From Phorcus lineatus (lineage: Eukaryota > Mollusca > Gastropoda > Trochida > Trochidae): a stretch of 64,000 bases of DNA. The notes under the pieces were generated by a model that had not been told where the DNA came from, did no database searches, and worked only from the letters and a program-made list of their open reading frames with translations. The stretch covers positions 28,805,645-28,869,644 of the forward strand of contig OV121088.1 in the NCBI GenBank assembly GCA_921293015.1, read 5' to 3'. Shown one piece after another: positions 45,701-56,507 of the stretch. Within the stretch, counting starts at the first letter, position 1. Every line of letters starts with the position of its first letter. A program made the position numbers and the translations under genes.

Positions 45701-48292
45701 CTTAATTTGAAACTTGAAACTTCAAGTTATGAGGTACAAAGCTTTCAAATAATTAAACAGTGAAATATTTATCTTACACAATATAGTATTAGCTGGAATA
45801 CTGAAAGCACGGTTGTTATGTAAAAAAAGGGACGAAATCATATATGTCGTGGCAACAATGATTATGACGTCATAACTGACTTGCCAACAAAATATGACGT
45901 CACGATAAAGAAAAATCCATCTGGCCAAGAATATTCACGGAACTAATTGGACATGTAAGTTAATTTTCTATATGAATTAATTATTATAAATACGTTCAAA
46001 ACATATCTGTAAGAAAAAGGAAACTTATTTCAAATGATATATTGAACGGAATAAATTGAAACGGGATGTCCATCAAAGTAATTTTAGCTTTGTATAACCG
46101 ATACGATAGGCGCTGTGACGTTAAGTACATTGTGACGTCAAACTCGCGCCTATTTACGATGATTTTTCATCAAGGGTCCATAGCGTTCTATTCGCACGTT
46201 ACGAAGTTGAGCGCCAAACAAAAATGCGAGAGTTTGTAAAAACAGTTACATTGTGATAACCATTTCATTAGATAACTACATACTTTCCAATTTTCGTCGT
46301 ATTTACCCCGTTTTTCAAATTTCAAATTTTCCCATATTGACCAAGTTTACCAACTTTGGGTCTATTGTAAAACTGTGTTAGTTTACAACTGACGGTTAAA
46401 AATTCAAAACATTATGTTTTTAGTTAATTAGTGCCAGTCTTCTTTTTGCCACAACTGTCTCGATTTGCTCATTTTGTCTTGAATTGGCAATTATTTCCTG
46501 GCCGGGAAACATGATCTGCACCGCAATTATCCTATTAGTGTATACAATTGATGGTTAATTGATAAAGTTAGAGATTTCGATCGGAGCTCGTCGCGTGCTC
46601 TGTGTTCGTGCCAGTTCCGGTTTAGTAATGACATTTGTTTATTAATCAAATATTAATTTATGTTTCTGGAGTAATCTGTGTGTGGCAAAAGTTTGCATCT
46701 TGATGAGCAGGATGTAAATAATGTTACATTGACCAGTCGGATTGTACCGACGTCATTATATGGTTTTTTTGCAAAATGAATATGTATCTGGTAATTAAAA
46801 GGATGGTAATCGTGAATTGATGGGTATGATTAATCTACCAATTTTTATATTGTACACCTATATACGATACACTATAGATCTTCTTAGGATTTACCGGAGC
46901 AACAATTGAAAACTAAATACCATCTTCCCACGGCAAGGTGAAAATGTATCGAGATGAAGTGAAGTCTTTTCGTTTCGGCCTTGACGTTGTGAAGATGACT
47001 AAATATAGAATTTCAACCAACCTACTTAATTAAAAAAATTTCCAACTTTTATGATTCAGCAATTTACACAAAGTAAAACTATGTTTTATTAATCAATATT
47101 ACCATTTTTATCACAAAAGATTATAATTATTGATAAAAATATAAAGTAAGAAGTTGTGTAAAGTTTTAACATTAACTTTTAAATATATTTATCTCCTTCC
47201 AGTGTTCAAATTTCAAAATCATATAATCAATTCAATCATAGTGACATACTTTTTATCTGTGATAGATGCAGTTTAAGCTCAATCGCCCCACTCACTTCGC
47301 AAATGTATCCCGAAGTGTAACAAGTATCATATCAACTTGGTCTCAATGTGCTCGAAGACCGTACTTGTTCATTTATTTTCAAAAGCATCCCATACAATAA
47401 CACCATTGATAATATCCGACATACAAATGATACTTCATGGAGACCAACTTTAGTTAGATAGTTTTCAAGCCCATATAAATTATCTTGCTTGATAACGATG
47501 ATAGTGTCTACACAGAAACGTCGCATTGTTGCAATAAACAAGTTGTATCCATAGAATTTGTTCTCTAGTCATCTTACCAACTTTTAAGTGCCTCTGAAAG
47601 ACGCAATGGAGTTTGTCAAACACCAGGCTTATTTCATCGATTGCCGTGGATAAAGTTGATTTTAAATAGTTGTTCAGGTACGATATAAAGAGATGATTAC
47701 TCGAGGGATTGTGCCATATGGCTTTTACGTGACGAGTGTGAATTTTTTATTACCCGAGCGAGAGCGAGTTTTGTAAAGGTCATATGATACACTTCCGAGT
47801 GGAAGAAATTCTTTATTTCATTTTCTATTCAACCTAAAACGCCAGGAATTATTAAGAAAACAACCTTCTTCTCTTACGTCGGCCCGCTACAGTGACATCA
47901 CGAACAATGCTTTTTATAACGTCACAGAGGACGAAATACGGCACCTCGCGCTGAAACACACGTTGCTATGTAAAATTGATATGTGCAAATGTACTCATAT
48001 TGAAAATATGTCACCCCTATTATTAACTATATGGGTAATAAATAGAGATTATTAGCCGAGGAAGTGTGTCATATGACTTTTCCGAAATGAGTGCCAATTT
48101 TTGTATTACCTGAGCGAGAGCGAGGGTTATACACAAGTTCGCACGAGTTTCGTAAAAGTCATATGACACATTTCCGAGGGTTATAATTTCTTTATTACCG
48201 ATTCTATTTCATTTAAAACACACGGAAAGCGGCCTGCTTTCTTTGCGGCGGCCCGCTTCAGTGACGTCACGAACAATGGTTTGATGACGTCA
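42767..48292. promoter_or_regulatory. cluster of seven TGACGTCA (CRE/ATF) palindromes
   Basis: Exact TGACGTCA at 42767-42774, 45149-45156, 45865-45872, 45895-45902, 46133-46140, 48262-48269 and 48285-48292. TGACGTCA is the full CREB/ATF site. Two occurrences sit as pairs 23-30 bp apart within related repeat sequence (45.8 and 48.2 kb), so part of the density comes from copies of one element. Between the two CYP26 genes. Confidence 0.5.
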
Positions 48293-48785
48293 CAGACGAC
48301 ATAATAAGGTAACTCGCTCTGAAACAATCGTTGCTAGGCAAAAGTGATATGTGCACATGTGCTCATATTGAAAATATGTCATCACTTATGATTAACCATA
48401 TTTATATATTTAACCATAATTATATATTTAAAAATGACCTAGTTAAAGTTCATACTTGTTTTTATTACCCATATGGTTAATCATAAGCGGTGACCTATTT
48501 TCAATATGAGCACATGTGTACATGTGAAAGGGAAGGAGGCCGTTTTCTGACTAATCCCATGCGTTTGAAATGAAATAGAATCGGTAATAAAGAAATTATT
48601 ACCTTCGGAAGTGTGTCATATGCCTTTTACGAAACTCGTGCGAATTTGTGTATAACCCTCGCTCTCGCTCGGGTAATACAAAAATTCACACTCGTTTCGT
48701 AAAAGGCATATGACACACTTCCTCGGGTAATAATCTCTATGTATGAACTTTAACTAGGTCATTTTTAAATATATAATTTAGTGAA
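47690..48785. mobile_element. fold-back repeat cluster: two direct copies and one inverted copy
   Basis: Copies A (about 47690-48050) and B (about 48052-48430) follow one another with the same order of motifs: ATTACTCGAGG or ATTAGCCGAGG, GTCATATGACTTTT-like, ATTACCCGAGCGAGAGCGAG, TTCTTTATT, GCGGCCCGCTTCAGTGACGTCAC, GAACAATG, GCTCATATTGAAAATATGTC. Copy C (about 48430-48785) carries the same motifs inverted, so B and C form a long interrupted palindrome centred near 48430. Each copy also has its own small palindrome. No ORF. Likely non-autonomous fold-back DNA elements. Confidence 0.8.
48604..48721. repeat. 118-bp hairpin inside the fold-back cluster
   Basis: GAAGTGTGTCATATGCCTTTT plus ACGAAACTCGTGCGAATTT pairs with AAATTCACACTCGTTTCGTA plus AAAGGCATATGACACACTTC. 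About 34 unpaired bases containing CCCTCGCTCTCGCTCGGG lie between the arms. Only a few mismatches in about 40 bp per arm. Confidence 0.85.
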
Positions 48786-49639
48786 TAACATATTCAATAA
48801 AGATTATGTTCAAAGCAGTAAAGTAGCTCTTATATATTTACACAATAGAAAGTAGTCCGACCAATTACCATTGACGATATACTATACCATCAAGGTAGTG
48901 TAATGAAGGGTTTATTTCACTGACAAAACCCCAGTATTTGATCAAACATACTGCATATAATTTTTAAGTACAAAATAAGTTATATTAGTGAGTTAAAATA
49001 TAGTGATATTCAAACAAGCCGCATAACATAATTCTTACAGTGGTACATTACCAGTAATGATAAAACGTATCGCGGATTGTTGACAATGATACCAGAGGTC
49101 ATCATGACCTAAGTGATTTATATTCCGTTTATGTCTGAAGTTATCTGATATAGAAAAATCGGATCATCAAATATTGATCAGAGATCATAGGTTTCGAACT
49201 CGTCCCCTTTATGCCTGAGATATGTCAAGACGACCCAATGACCTAGTGAGCCAGTGAGCGAGTGATCCGGAATGACCCAGTCGGGTCACGGGGCTGTTCC
49301 AAGTAACTCCCGCTTGCGTTGAAATACCTTAGAAATGCTTCCTGTGTTTATTTTACGTTAAAAATCTTCAATCTGGAATCATAACCTAATAATGTCGGAA
49401 TCGCATGTGCTCCAATCATCGATTGAATTACTGACATCGTTCAGGTAAGATCCTTTCATGGTTCCGCAGAATATCAAATGCATATTTCACAAATATATAA
49501 ATGCATTATGAATTAGGAGTTATTTGTATAATGTTTCTTTGTTAATGAATTTTTGGTATCCATTTATTAAACGAGATGTAGTAAGACTTATCAACATACC
49601 CTGAAGCCAACCGGCTATTGATTTCCCGCGAGTTCGATT

Positions 49640-50010
49640 CGTGTAATCTTAGGTCAGGTGACCCATATTTTATAGACAGTGCATTTTTGTGTATAAATAT
49701 GTCTGTGTCAATATTTCAATGAAATGATATGTGAAATATATGTATAAACTTGGAAGCAACTCACTATACACTAATTGACAGTTATTGATTTCATCCTGAG
49801 TAAAGCGTACATGTATATAATCTTAGGTCAAGTGACCCATATTTTAAAGACAGAGCATTTTTGTGTGTAAATATGTATGTGTCAATATTTCAATGAAATA
49901 ATAGGTAAGATATATATAAACGTGGAAGCAACTCACTACACACTAATTGACAGTTATTGATTCCATACTGAGTAAAGCGTATGTAATCTTGGGTAAGGTG
50001 ACCCACATTT
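49640..50010. repeat. about 170-bp tandem repeat with AGGTCA inverted half-sites
   Basis: Two full copies and the start of a third (starts near 49645, 49819, 49985). Each begins TAATCTTAGGTCA-NN-TGACCCA (third: GGGTAAGGTGACCC). Other shared blocks are GTGTCAATATTTCAATGAAAT, GGAAGCAACTCACTA and CTAATTGACAGTTATTGATT. The AGGTCA/TGACCC pairs (49651-49664, 49825-49838) form an inverted repeat with a 2-base spacer. Confidence 0.85.
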
Positions 50011-50353
50011 GTAAAATAGGTTAACCACATGCATAGATAGATATAAAAATAGAAGAAACCAGGTCAAAATGGAATAAAGGCGTCGTACTTTACACAGTGT
50101 ATATTAAACGCTGTCTATTGTAATGGTCTTGGTATACAAAAGAAAATAAGTCTGAGAAATGTACTTTCATTATAGGAATAGGTCACTTCCTTGTCTTTAG
50201 ATTATCCAAAAAAGGGTAAACAAATCAAACAATTGTTTCTATATGATTTGTAATTTGTTTATATAAATCTGGGTTTTTTTCCTTCTTTTTGGAAACGTTT
50301 CTATCGATAGTGATATGTATTATACACTGAAAAACAAAAAAGTATGGTTACTG

Positions 50354-50510
50354 GTGGATATATCATTTTAATATATATATATACACACAAATTATCCGTT
50401 GTATGTATGGCCTGAAGAGGCTCGTTGAGCTGAAAGCGCTAGCCATTAAAATGGATTGTTTTTACTTCTAACTTCATATTTTTCTATATATATATATACA
50501 TATATATACT
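50354..50510. repeat. TA-rich simple repeats flanking a conserved-looking 80-bp core
   Basis: (TA)n near 50371-50385 and 50485-50512 flank a non-repetitive core with CCTGAAGAGGCTCGTTGAGC then TGAAAGCGCTAGCC. That core looks like the short structured segments found near ends of Penelope-like or other retroelements, but no ORF accompanies it. Confidence 0.45.
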
Positions 50511-50971
50511 TTAACGCATGGCAAGGAAAACATATAAACAACTTCCCTTCATATTGTTTATATATTTCATTTCCTTTTTCCTCGGTTTGTGGTTATCAAA
50601 GTGATAAAGGAATAAGCATACTAATTACAAACACTGTGATTTTCACAAAGAAGTTGTTATCTAGAAAACACTTGTTCTCATGTATGCCCTTTCGTAACAC
50701 AATAAAGACTTGATATTCTGTTATGGTCAGATACTATTTCATTTTGTTTTTATTGATAAGATGCTGCCAGAACTTTTTACGTTTTAATGCTGCCAAACAA
50801 TATTTTAACCATTTGTCATCATTGTTTAGAATATTATCATCAAACGCAGCCTTATTATTCTAAGAATAACTTACTGCGTGTAAACAATAGAAAATATGTA
50901 AATAGCGATGTACATATTCTTTCATCAACACAATTGTTACATTGTTAGTGGTTTAGTTTCATATAAGCCTT

Positions 50972-51125
50972 AGATTATGCATATTCTATTAGTTAACATA
51001 TCTTATTGATTTTTTAGTTGACGGCTAAAATTAAGTCTGAGATAAAAAGATTATGCATATTCTACTAGTTCATAAATCTTATTGATCTTTTAGTTGATGG
51101 CTAAAATTAAGCCTGAGATAAAAAA
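50972..51125. repeat. two-copy tandem duplication, 76-bp unit
   Basis: GATTATGCATATTCTATTAG to GTCTGAGATAAAAA is followed by a second copy with five or so substitutions, ending GCCTGAGATAAAAA. Confidence 0.9.
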
Positions 51126-51175
51126 AAATGTTTTTGAAAGTTGCTTTCAATATAATGTTTTAGATTTGAACCTTG

Positions 51176-51250
51176 TGTATGTGTGTGTGTGTGGGGGGGG
51201 GGGGGGAGGGGGTGGGGGGGGGGGGGGGTGGTAATGAGGGTAGGAGGGTG
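51176..51250. repeat. (GT)n / poly-G tract
   Basis: GT units, then two G-runs interrupted by A and T, then GGGTAGGAGGGTGATAAGGAGG. Several G-runs in a row could form a quadruplex. Length is uncertain in assemblies. Confidence 0.9.
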
Positions 51251-52726
51251 ATAAGGAGGTTTGAGTTCTCTTTGTACGCAATTTCTTTCATATATGAAGT
51301 AAGTTATGATTTTCAAGGATAAAACTTCCTATTAATAGTCCTTAATAGTATTCCATAATTAAAAAAATAAAAGCTAAGCATCTTTTACGTCTTTTTAAAA
51401 AATAATCAGATTGACGGAAACGGTCGCAGTTGAAATAAACAAAATAAATATTAATTCAACAGACAGATATTTATGCATTCATAAAAATTCTAAAATGTTT
51501 TGAAAACGCTTGACCGGTGACGATACAGGTAAATCCCTGTAAAATTTGTTCACAACGCGTGGATCATAATATATTAATTCTTGGATTTTTTGCGGTTATA
51601 TTAATTAGTTGGTTTCATGAATTATTTGTCATTTATAAGAAAAGATTTCTTGTGAAATAACGTTAACATAAAGAAATGGAAATTTTAAAATACAGACGTG
51701 TGTCATAACTGCACAGAGTTGCATAATGTGTATGCACCGTCTATCGCAAGCGGTTCACGCAGCGGTCAAGTTCAATAATGTCACACTGGCGACATTTTTA
51801 TAGACAGCAAAAACAGGGAAATATTAAGGATATCCAAAAGTAAGTTAACATTTTCATTAATTTTGCAAATTATTGACGTAGAAAGTATTTCTACTTAGTG
51901 TACCCATGAATATCATTTAACTGATCATGTGAAGTAGGTATCGGAAAACTTTGATGATACAATATGATTTATGTAAAAAAAAGTTATTAGAATAAAGAAA
52001 TGATATATGTTAGACTATGAATATTATGCTAAATTGTATTTCATTTTCATCGAAGGGTGTTTTAACAAAATATCAAAATGTTTTGCTGTGCCCGAATAAA
52101 ATTTCCTTTTCGTTGTTATTCTCTCGTCTTGTATGTTGTAAATTTTGTGAATTTTTTTCACGCAATTTTAATATTTTAATATAAAATCATTACATAGGAC
52201 GAAAAACAATTTAAAATAAAAAATTAAAAAATTGCGGAAATTGTTGTCACTTGTTTCTATATCTGTATTATCAATTTAAGATGAAATCCCTTTCTTACAG
52301 GAATAAGAAAATGTTCTAAGTAAGCAAACAGAACATAGTTTACAAAGATTCAAAATGCATAATGACCCCCAATAACATTTTGCTTTCAATAAGCTAACGT
52401 TGGTTCTTTCATATTTAGGAATTTAGAAAATGCGTGGTTGTTTTGAAAATATTTACGCGCTTTTGTTCACAGCTTGAACATGAAAAAATAAGTTGAAATA
52501 TAACTAAAGAAAATGTCATATTAAAAATTAATTTGCCTACATATAACATTTTTAATTTTGCGTGTGTAAATCATGCTCGTGTGGTCAAATTTCCCCATGC
52601 ATTTCTCATATTTGTCTTGCCTTCTCAATGATACAAATTTATGAAACCTTAACTCTTTATTAAATGGCTTGATCTTTTAAAAATTTCTTGAAATAGCCAT
52701 ACTTAAAAATATCTATGCATATTTAA

Positions 52727-53348
52727 ACGCACTAGTGCACACCAATATTTCGTTAACACAACGAATGCACAGATTCTGCATATCTCTCGATATTATTCAA
52801 GATCCTCACTCAAGTAATCTACCTCGTAAGTTATTTAACGAATATTTACGTATTCAGGTAGTAAAGTTGATTTTTAAAGACCGGAAGTATTTAATGTTAC
52901 GCTACAATAAATCCGCGTGAACTACGATATCGGAAATATTAAGATTTTGCTCATAACCAAAAAAGCGGAAACGGCAGCCGCTTTGGTCAATCTAATAGCA
53001 ATGCTAATGCTGTGTTATTAAATCGGTTTATTTACAACATTGCTTTCATGAAACATAATTCATTCTTTGGTCTCAGTTCAGAGTTTAGGTAAATTCAATA
53101 GCTGCACATAACATTAGTTCAGCCGCGTTTAACTGTCTTTGAGATATCCGTTTTGTGCACAGCTAAACTTTGATTTTTTATATGTCCAAGCCGACAGCGG
53201 CTGTCTAAATTTTTTCATTGTTGACTGCAGGCCAATTGTAAAGAATTTTAACTATTTCATTGCATCGATAGAAAGGTTATGTGAATGCATAAGTCCTCTT
53301 AAACGTTAAAATAGCCAATTTAAACCGTAAAAGCGTGCACTAGTGCCT
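52727..53348 (-). mobile_element. TTAA-flanked MITE, copy 2 (622 bp)
   Basis: Reverse-orientation copy of the element at 32715-33329. Begins ACGCACTAGTGCACACC, ends AAAGCGTGCACTAGTGCCT, with TTAA at 52723-52726 and 53349-53352. Shared internal blocks (in reverse) include GCGGAAACGGCAGCCGCT, CGTTTTGTGCACAGCTAA and AAGCCGACAGC. The 61-codon ORF inside is not conserved between copies. Confidence 0.92.
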
Positions 53349-54109
53349 TTAAATAAATAAATTCCAATGTTGAAATTTAAAAAATTGGGAACATTTGCTA
53401 TATTCACGGCTGCTTTCATACTTCATGACCTTTTTCCTCTCATAGCCGCTCAAACACTGTTTAAATATTATGTAACTTGTAACATAGGTAACAAATGTTA
53501 TTTCTATGATTCCTTGATGTGCCTTTATTATATTTATGTTATGTACCTTCAATAATCTATAGATTTCACGTGCTACAGACTTGATGAAGCCGTTACAATT
53601 TATATAAAATAACTCAGCCCCTTATAGTTTAAATGTCATGAAATTTTATATCTTAATCTAAACACTGTGAAAATCTGCCTTTTCACATTCCCCTGTCCTT
53701 TACTTTCAAAGTATTTGCAGATTTTGAACTTTTTTTGTGCTTTGAAGAAATCATTTTGTCCAGAGCTTATCTCCCAACCTATAAATGCTAGCAAGTAAGT
53801 TCGAATGCATTCATTCAACTTTGAAACATAAAATTTACGCTATGTTCAACATATTTATGTATTATAAGCAATGGTATTCCAAAACTATTTTGAGATACAG
53901 TTGATGTTCTAAGACGCTGGCTGTAAAAACAATTCTAATGAAACTGAATTTAAAACACTATAGACCATTATAAGAAATCATGTTAAACCCATCAATGGAC
54001 GGATAAATTTGTTTCTTTTCAACAATCTTGTAAGTGTTATTTTCAAAGGAGACACTTCTTCAAAGTATCAAAGAAAACATTTTGAATGAAGAACTGAACA
54101 TAAATCATA

Positions 54110-54280
54110 AGTTTTGTAGATATGATTTGGGGGAGGGTCATGAAAAATTCGCTTAAATGGGAAGGGCCATGACGAAAATTACGACAAGTTGGGGAGGGCC
54201 ACATTTTCATATACAATTCAAAGAGAAAATAACCGGCCAGTAGCCCCACCCCCGTGATAAATGACCGGTCCCTTATTCTC
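54110..54280. repeat. dispersed repeat (copy 2), ends in ATAAATGACCGGTCCCTTA
   Basis: Shares the exact 19-mer (54257-54275) with the repeat near 10.8 kb. Contains GGGGGAGGGTCATGA and GGGAAGGGCCATGACG, short similar motifs. Confidence 0.5.
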
Positions 54281-54882
54281 AACATTTCATTTCGGATTCT
54301 TTTCAGCATTTTAAAATTCTTTTATAATAGACCGTCTTTTATTTTTATTAAGGTAGACGTAACTTTTTTCAACAAAGTAAATCATATATAATTACATTAC
54401 GTTCAAAATTTGAAATAAGCAAAATTTTAGAAAGAAATTTTTAATGAGTTACTGCATCGGGTTTAGAAATTCAAATATCATAATACATGTTTTTATTACA
54501 AAATATGATATTATTAAAAAAAAATCTTTTCAACTAAAACAGACCTTTACAACCTTGGCCCAACAAATGATGTTGGCACTCGGTCGTCAACACAGTCGTC
54601 CAATTCGGTGACACAAATAAATGGAATAGAAAATATAAACACAAATATTAGCTAAACATCTATTGCCACAGGGGCCTAACCGCGGCCAACTTCCCTTCTC
54701 CGCCATTTGTACAGCGTCATCTGCACTTTGCCTATATATTCTTTCCCTTTTTTGAGTTACTTGATGTGGCTAAGTCAGATGCATACAGGGTATGTAGCTA
54801 TTGTTAGTACATGCTTGTTTTCGCAAATGTTTACTTTTTAAGTGACTTAGTGTCAGAATTAGAAATATTCGTGAGATATTTT

Positions 54883-55130
54883 AGTTGCAATCCCTTATCA
54901 TATTTTTATGAAATTTACCCTTTTCAACCCTTCCTTGATCAGATTTTTTATTTTGCGTGTCTTAATTTCAGTTACTTCACCTTCACTCATGTCTGACAAT
55001 AACGTTGTACTAGTTGCAATCCCATATCATATTTTTATTAAATTTATCTTATTCAACCCTTCCTTATTCACAGTTTTTTATTTTGCGTGTCTTAATTTCA
55101 GTTACTTCACTCATGTGTGTAAGATACGTT
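54883..55130. repeat. 124-bp tandem duplication containing a decayed copy of the second CYP26 start
   Basis: The TTGCAATCCCTTATCATATT block to GTCTGACAATAACG (54883-55006) is repeated (55013-55130). Each copy contains CTTAATTTCAGTTACTTCA followed by an ATG. The first reads MSDNNVV, close to the MSNSNAV start of the downstream CYP26 gene, including the TTTCAG just upstream. The ORFs do not continue into P450 sequence. Confidence 0.75.
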
Positions 55131-55289
55131 GTATAGGAAGATGCAACGTTATGAGAAATACAGTGTGTACATAGCCGTGTTGTTTGATAGTTTTATTCTT
55201 AAAACTTTTATTTTACTGTAACAAATGTTCAGTTTCCAATGACTCTACTGGACAGTAACGTTGTTCGGATGTCTGAACAGCGTTCTTGG

Positions 55290-55315
55290 ATATATATATA
55301 TATATATATATATAT
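55290..55315. repeat. (TA)n microsatellite
   Basis: Thirteen TA units. Confidence 0.95.
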
Positions 55316-55382
55316 CTTGCTGACTTGTCCGTTAATCAAACGGTTCCTCCATTTTAAGTGACATCGTATAGGACAGTAAATC

Positions 55383-55395
55383 TGGTCAGAGGTCA
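55383..55395 (+). promoter_or_regulatory. DR1-type nuclear receptor site TGGTCA-G-AGGTCA
   Basis: Direct repeat of two AGGTCA-like hexamers with one spacer base, the arrangement bound by RXR, HNF4 or COUP-TF dimers. It is 1.1 kb upstream of the second CYP26 start codon. Motif evidence only; half-sites are common. Confidence 0.35.
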
Positions 55396-56507
55396 AATCG
55401 TTCTTAGAGTCATATTTATATGGTTGCTGGTTATTTTTGCTGAATTGTCTTTTATTCAAACATTTTATACCAAGGCTGCTTCACTCCAATCACTTCAAAT
55501 TTGACAGTATTCATACAAAAGGGGCAATGGCACGTTTTAAAAAACAAGTATTTCTTCAGACTTTCCCCATCAATTATTAGTTTATACTAAATGAATTATC
55601 CTTATAGGGTCAAAACATCTCATTACACAACCAGATCATCCGTAAATGTAAAGGAAATAATGAATTATCAAGCTAGAACCATTTGCGGCCATTTTTCTTT
55701 AACACCATTTAATAATTTGAGGAAGGGAAATGGATTAGCATAGCTTAACCGATCAGTGTACGTTCGTTTCTAAACCGTTTTCTTACAATTCGAAACATTA
55801 TTTTCGTTTTTGTGAGATTGCTTTGGTTACCTGAAAAAAGTGCCACTGCCCCTTCAAAGGTTTTAATGTAAGCTACTGCTGTTGTACTCCATATCATCGT
55901 TTAATGAAACTCACCCTTACTAAACTTCCTTATCAATTAGTACTTTGCCTCTTAGTTTCTGCAGAGAATTTGCTCCATTGCAGGCAGTATAGTGTATATT
56001 CTTGAGGATTGTGTACCCTATTGTGGCGCTTCAAATAACTTATTCCTACTACCTTTCGTACATATATTTAACCTACTACTAACAGTGACGAATCCCCCCC
56101 TCCCCCTCCCCTCTTGAGTCTTATTAAAAATCGACCTTAAAACTGATGAACCCTAAATGTGAACTACCCCAGCCCTCCTTTCAGAATTCTTTGACCCGCC
56201 AGCGTCTTGTCGCTTCGTTATTCCAAGTTCTCATCGTCGGGTAATTTATCTTTATGTTTCTACGGTACCCTGTATTGGTGCTTCAATTTCTTCTAATGTA
56301 GTTTTCCTATTGATTTGACGTCATGTCGGACAGTAACGATGTTCAAGCCTTTTGTTTATGTGTACGTAACTGTTGCTATTGCTGTTTACCCTGTATCGTC
56401 GCTTCAAAATTCATATTCTAACTAATCCTTATAATGTAATTTTCTTACAGTTTCGTTTCTATTTCTATTTTCTTTTATTCCTATTGATCAATTATTTCAG
56501 TGACTTC

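Noticed and set aside
52735-52920. 61-codon ORF
   Set aside because: It lies wholly inside the TTAA-flanked MITE and is not open in the other copy.
56373-56507. Longer N-terminus for the second CYP26 gene
   Set aside because: The 45 extra residues are encoded by AT-rich DNA across a TTATTTCAG and would place a second hydrophobic segment before a normal anchor; the first CYP26 gene has no counterpart.
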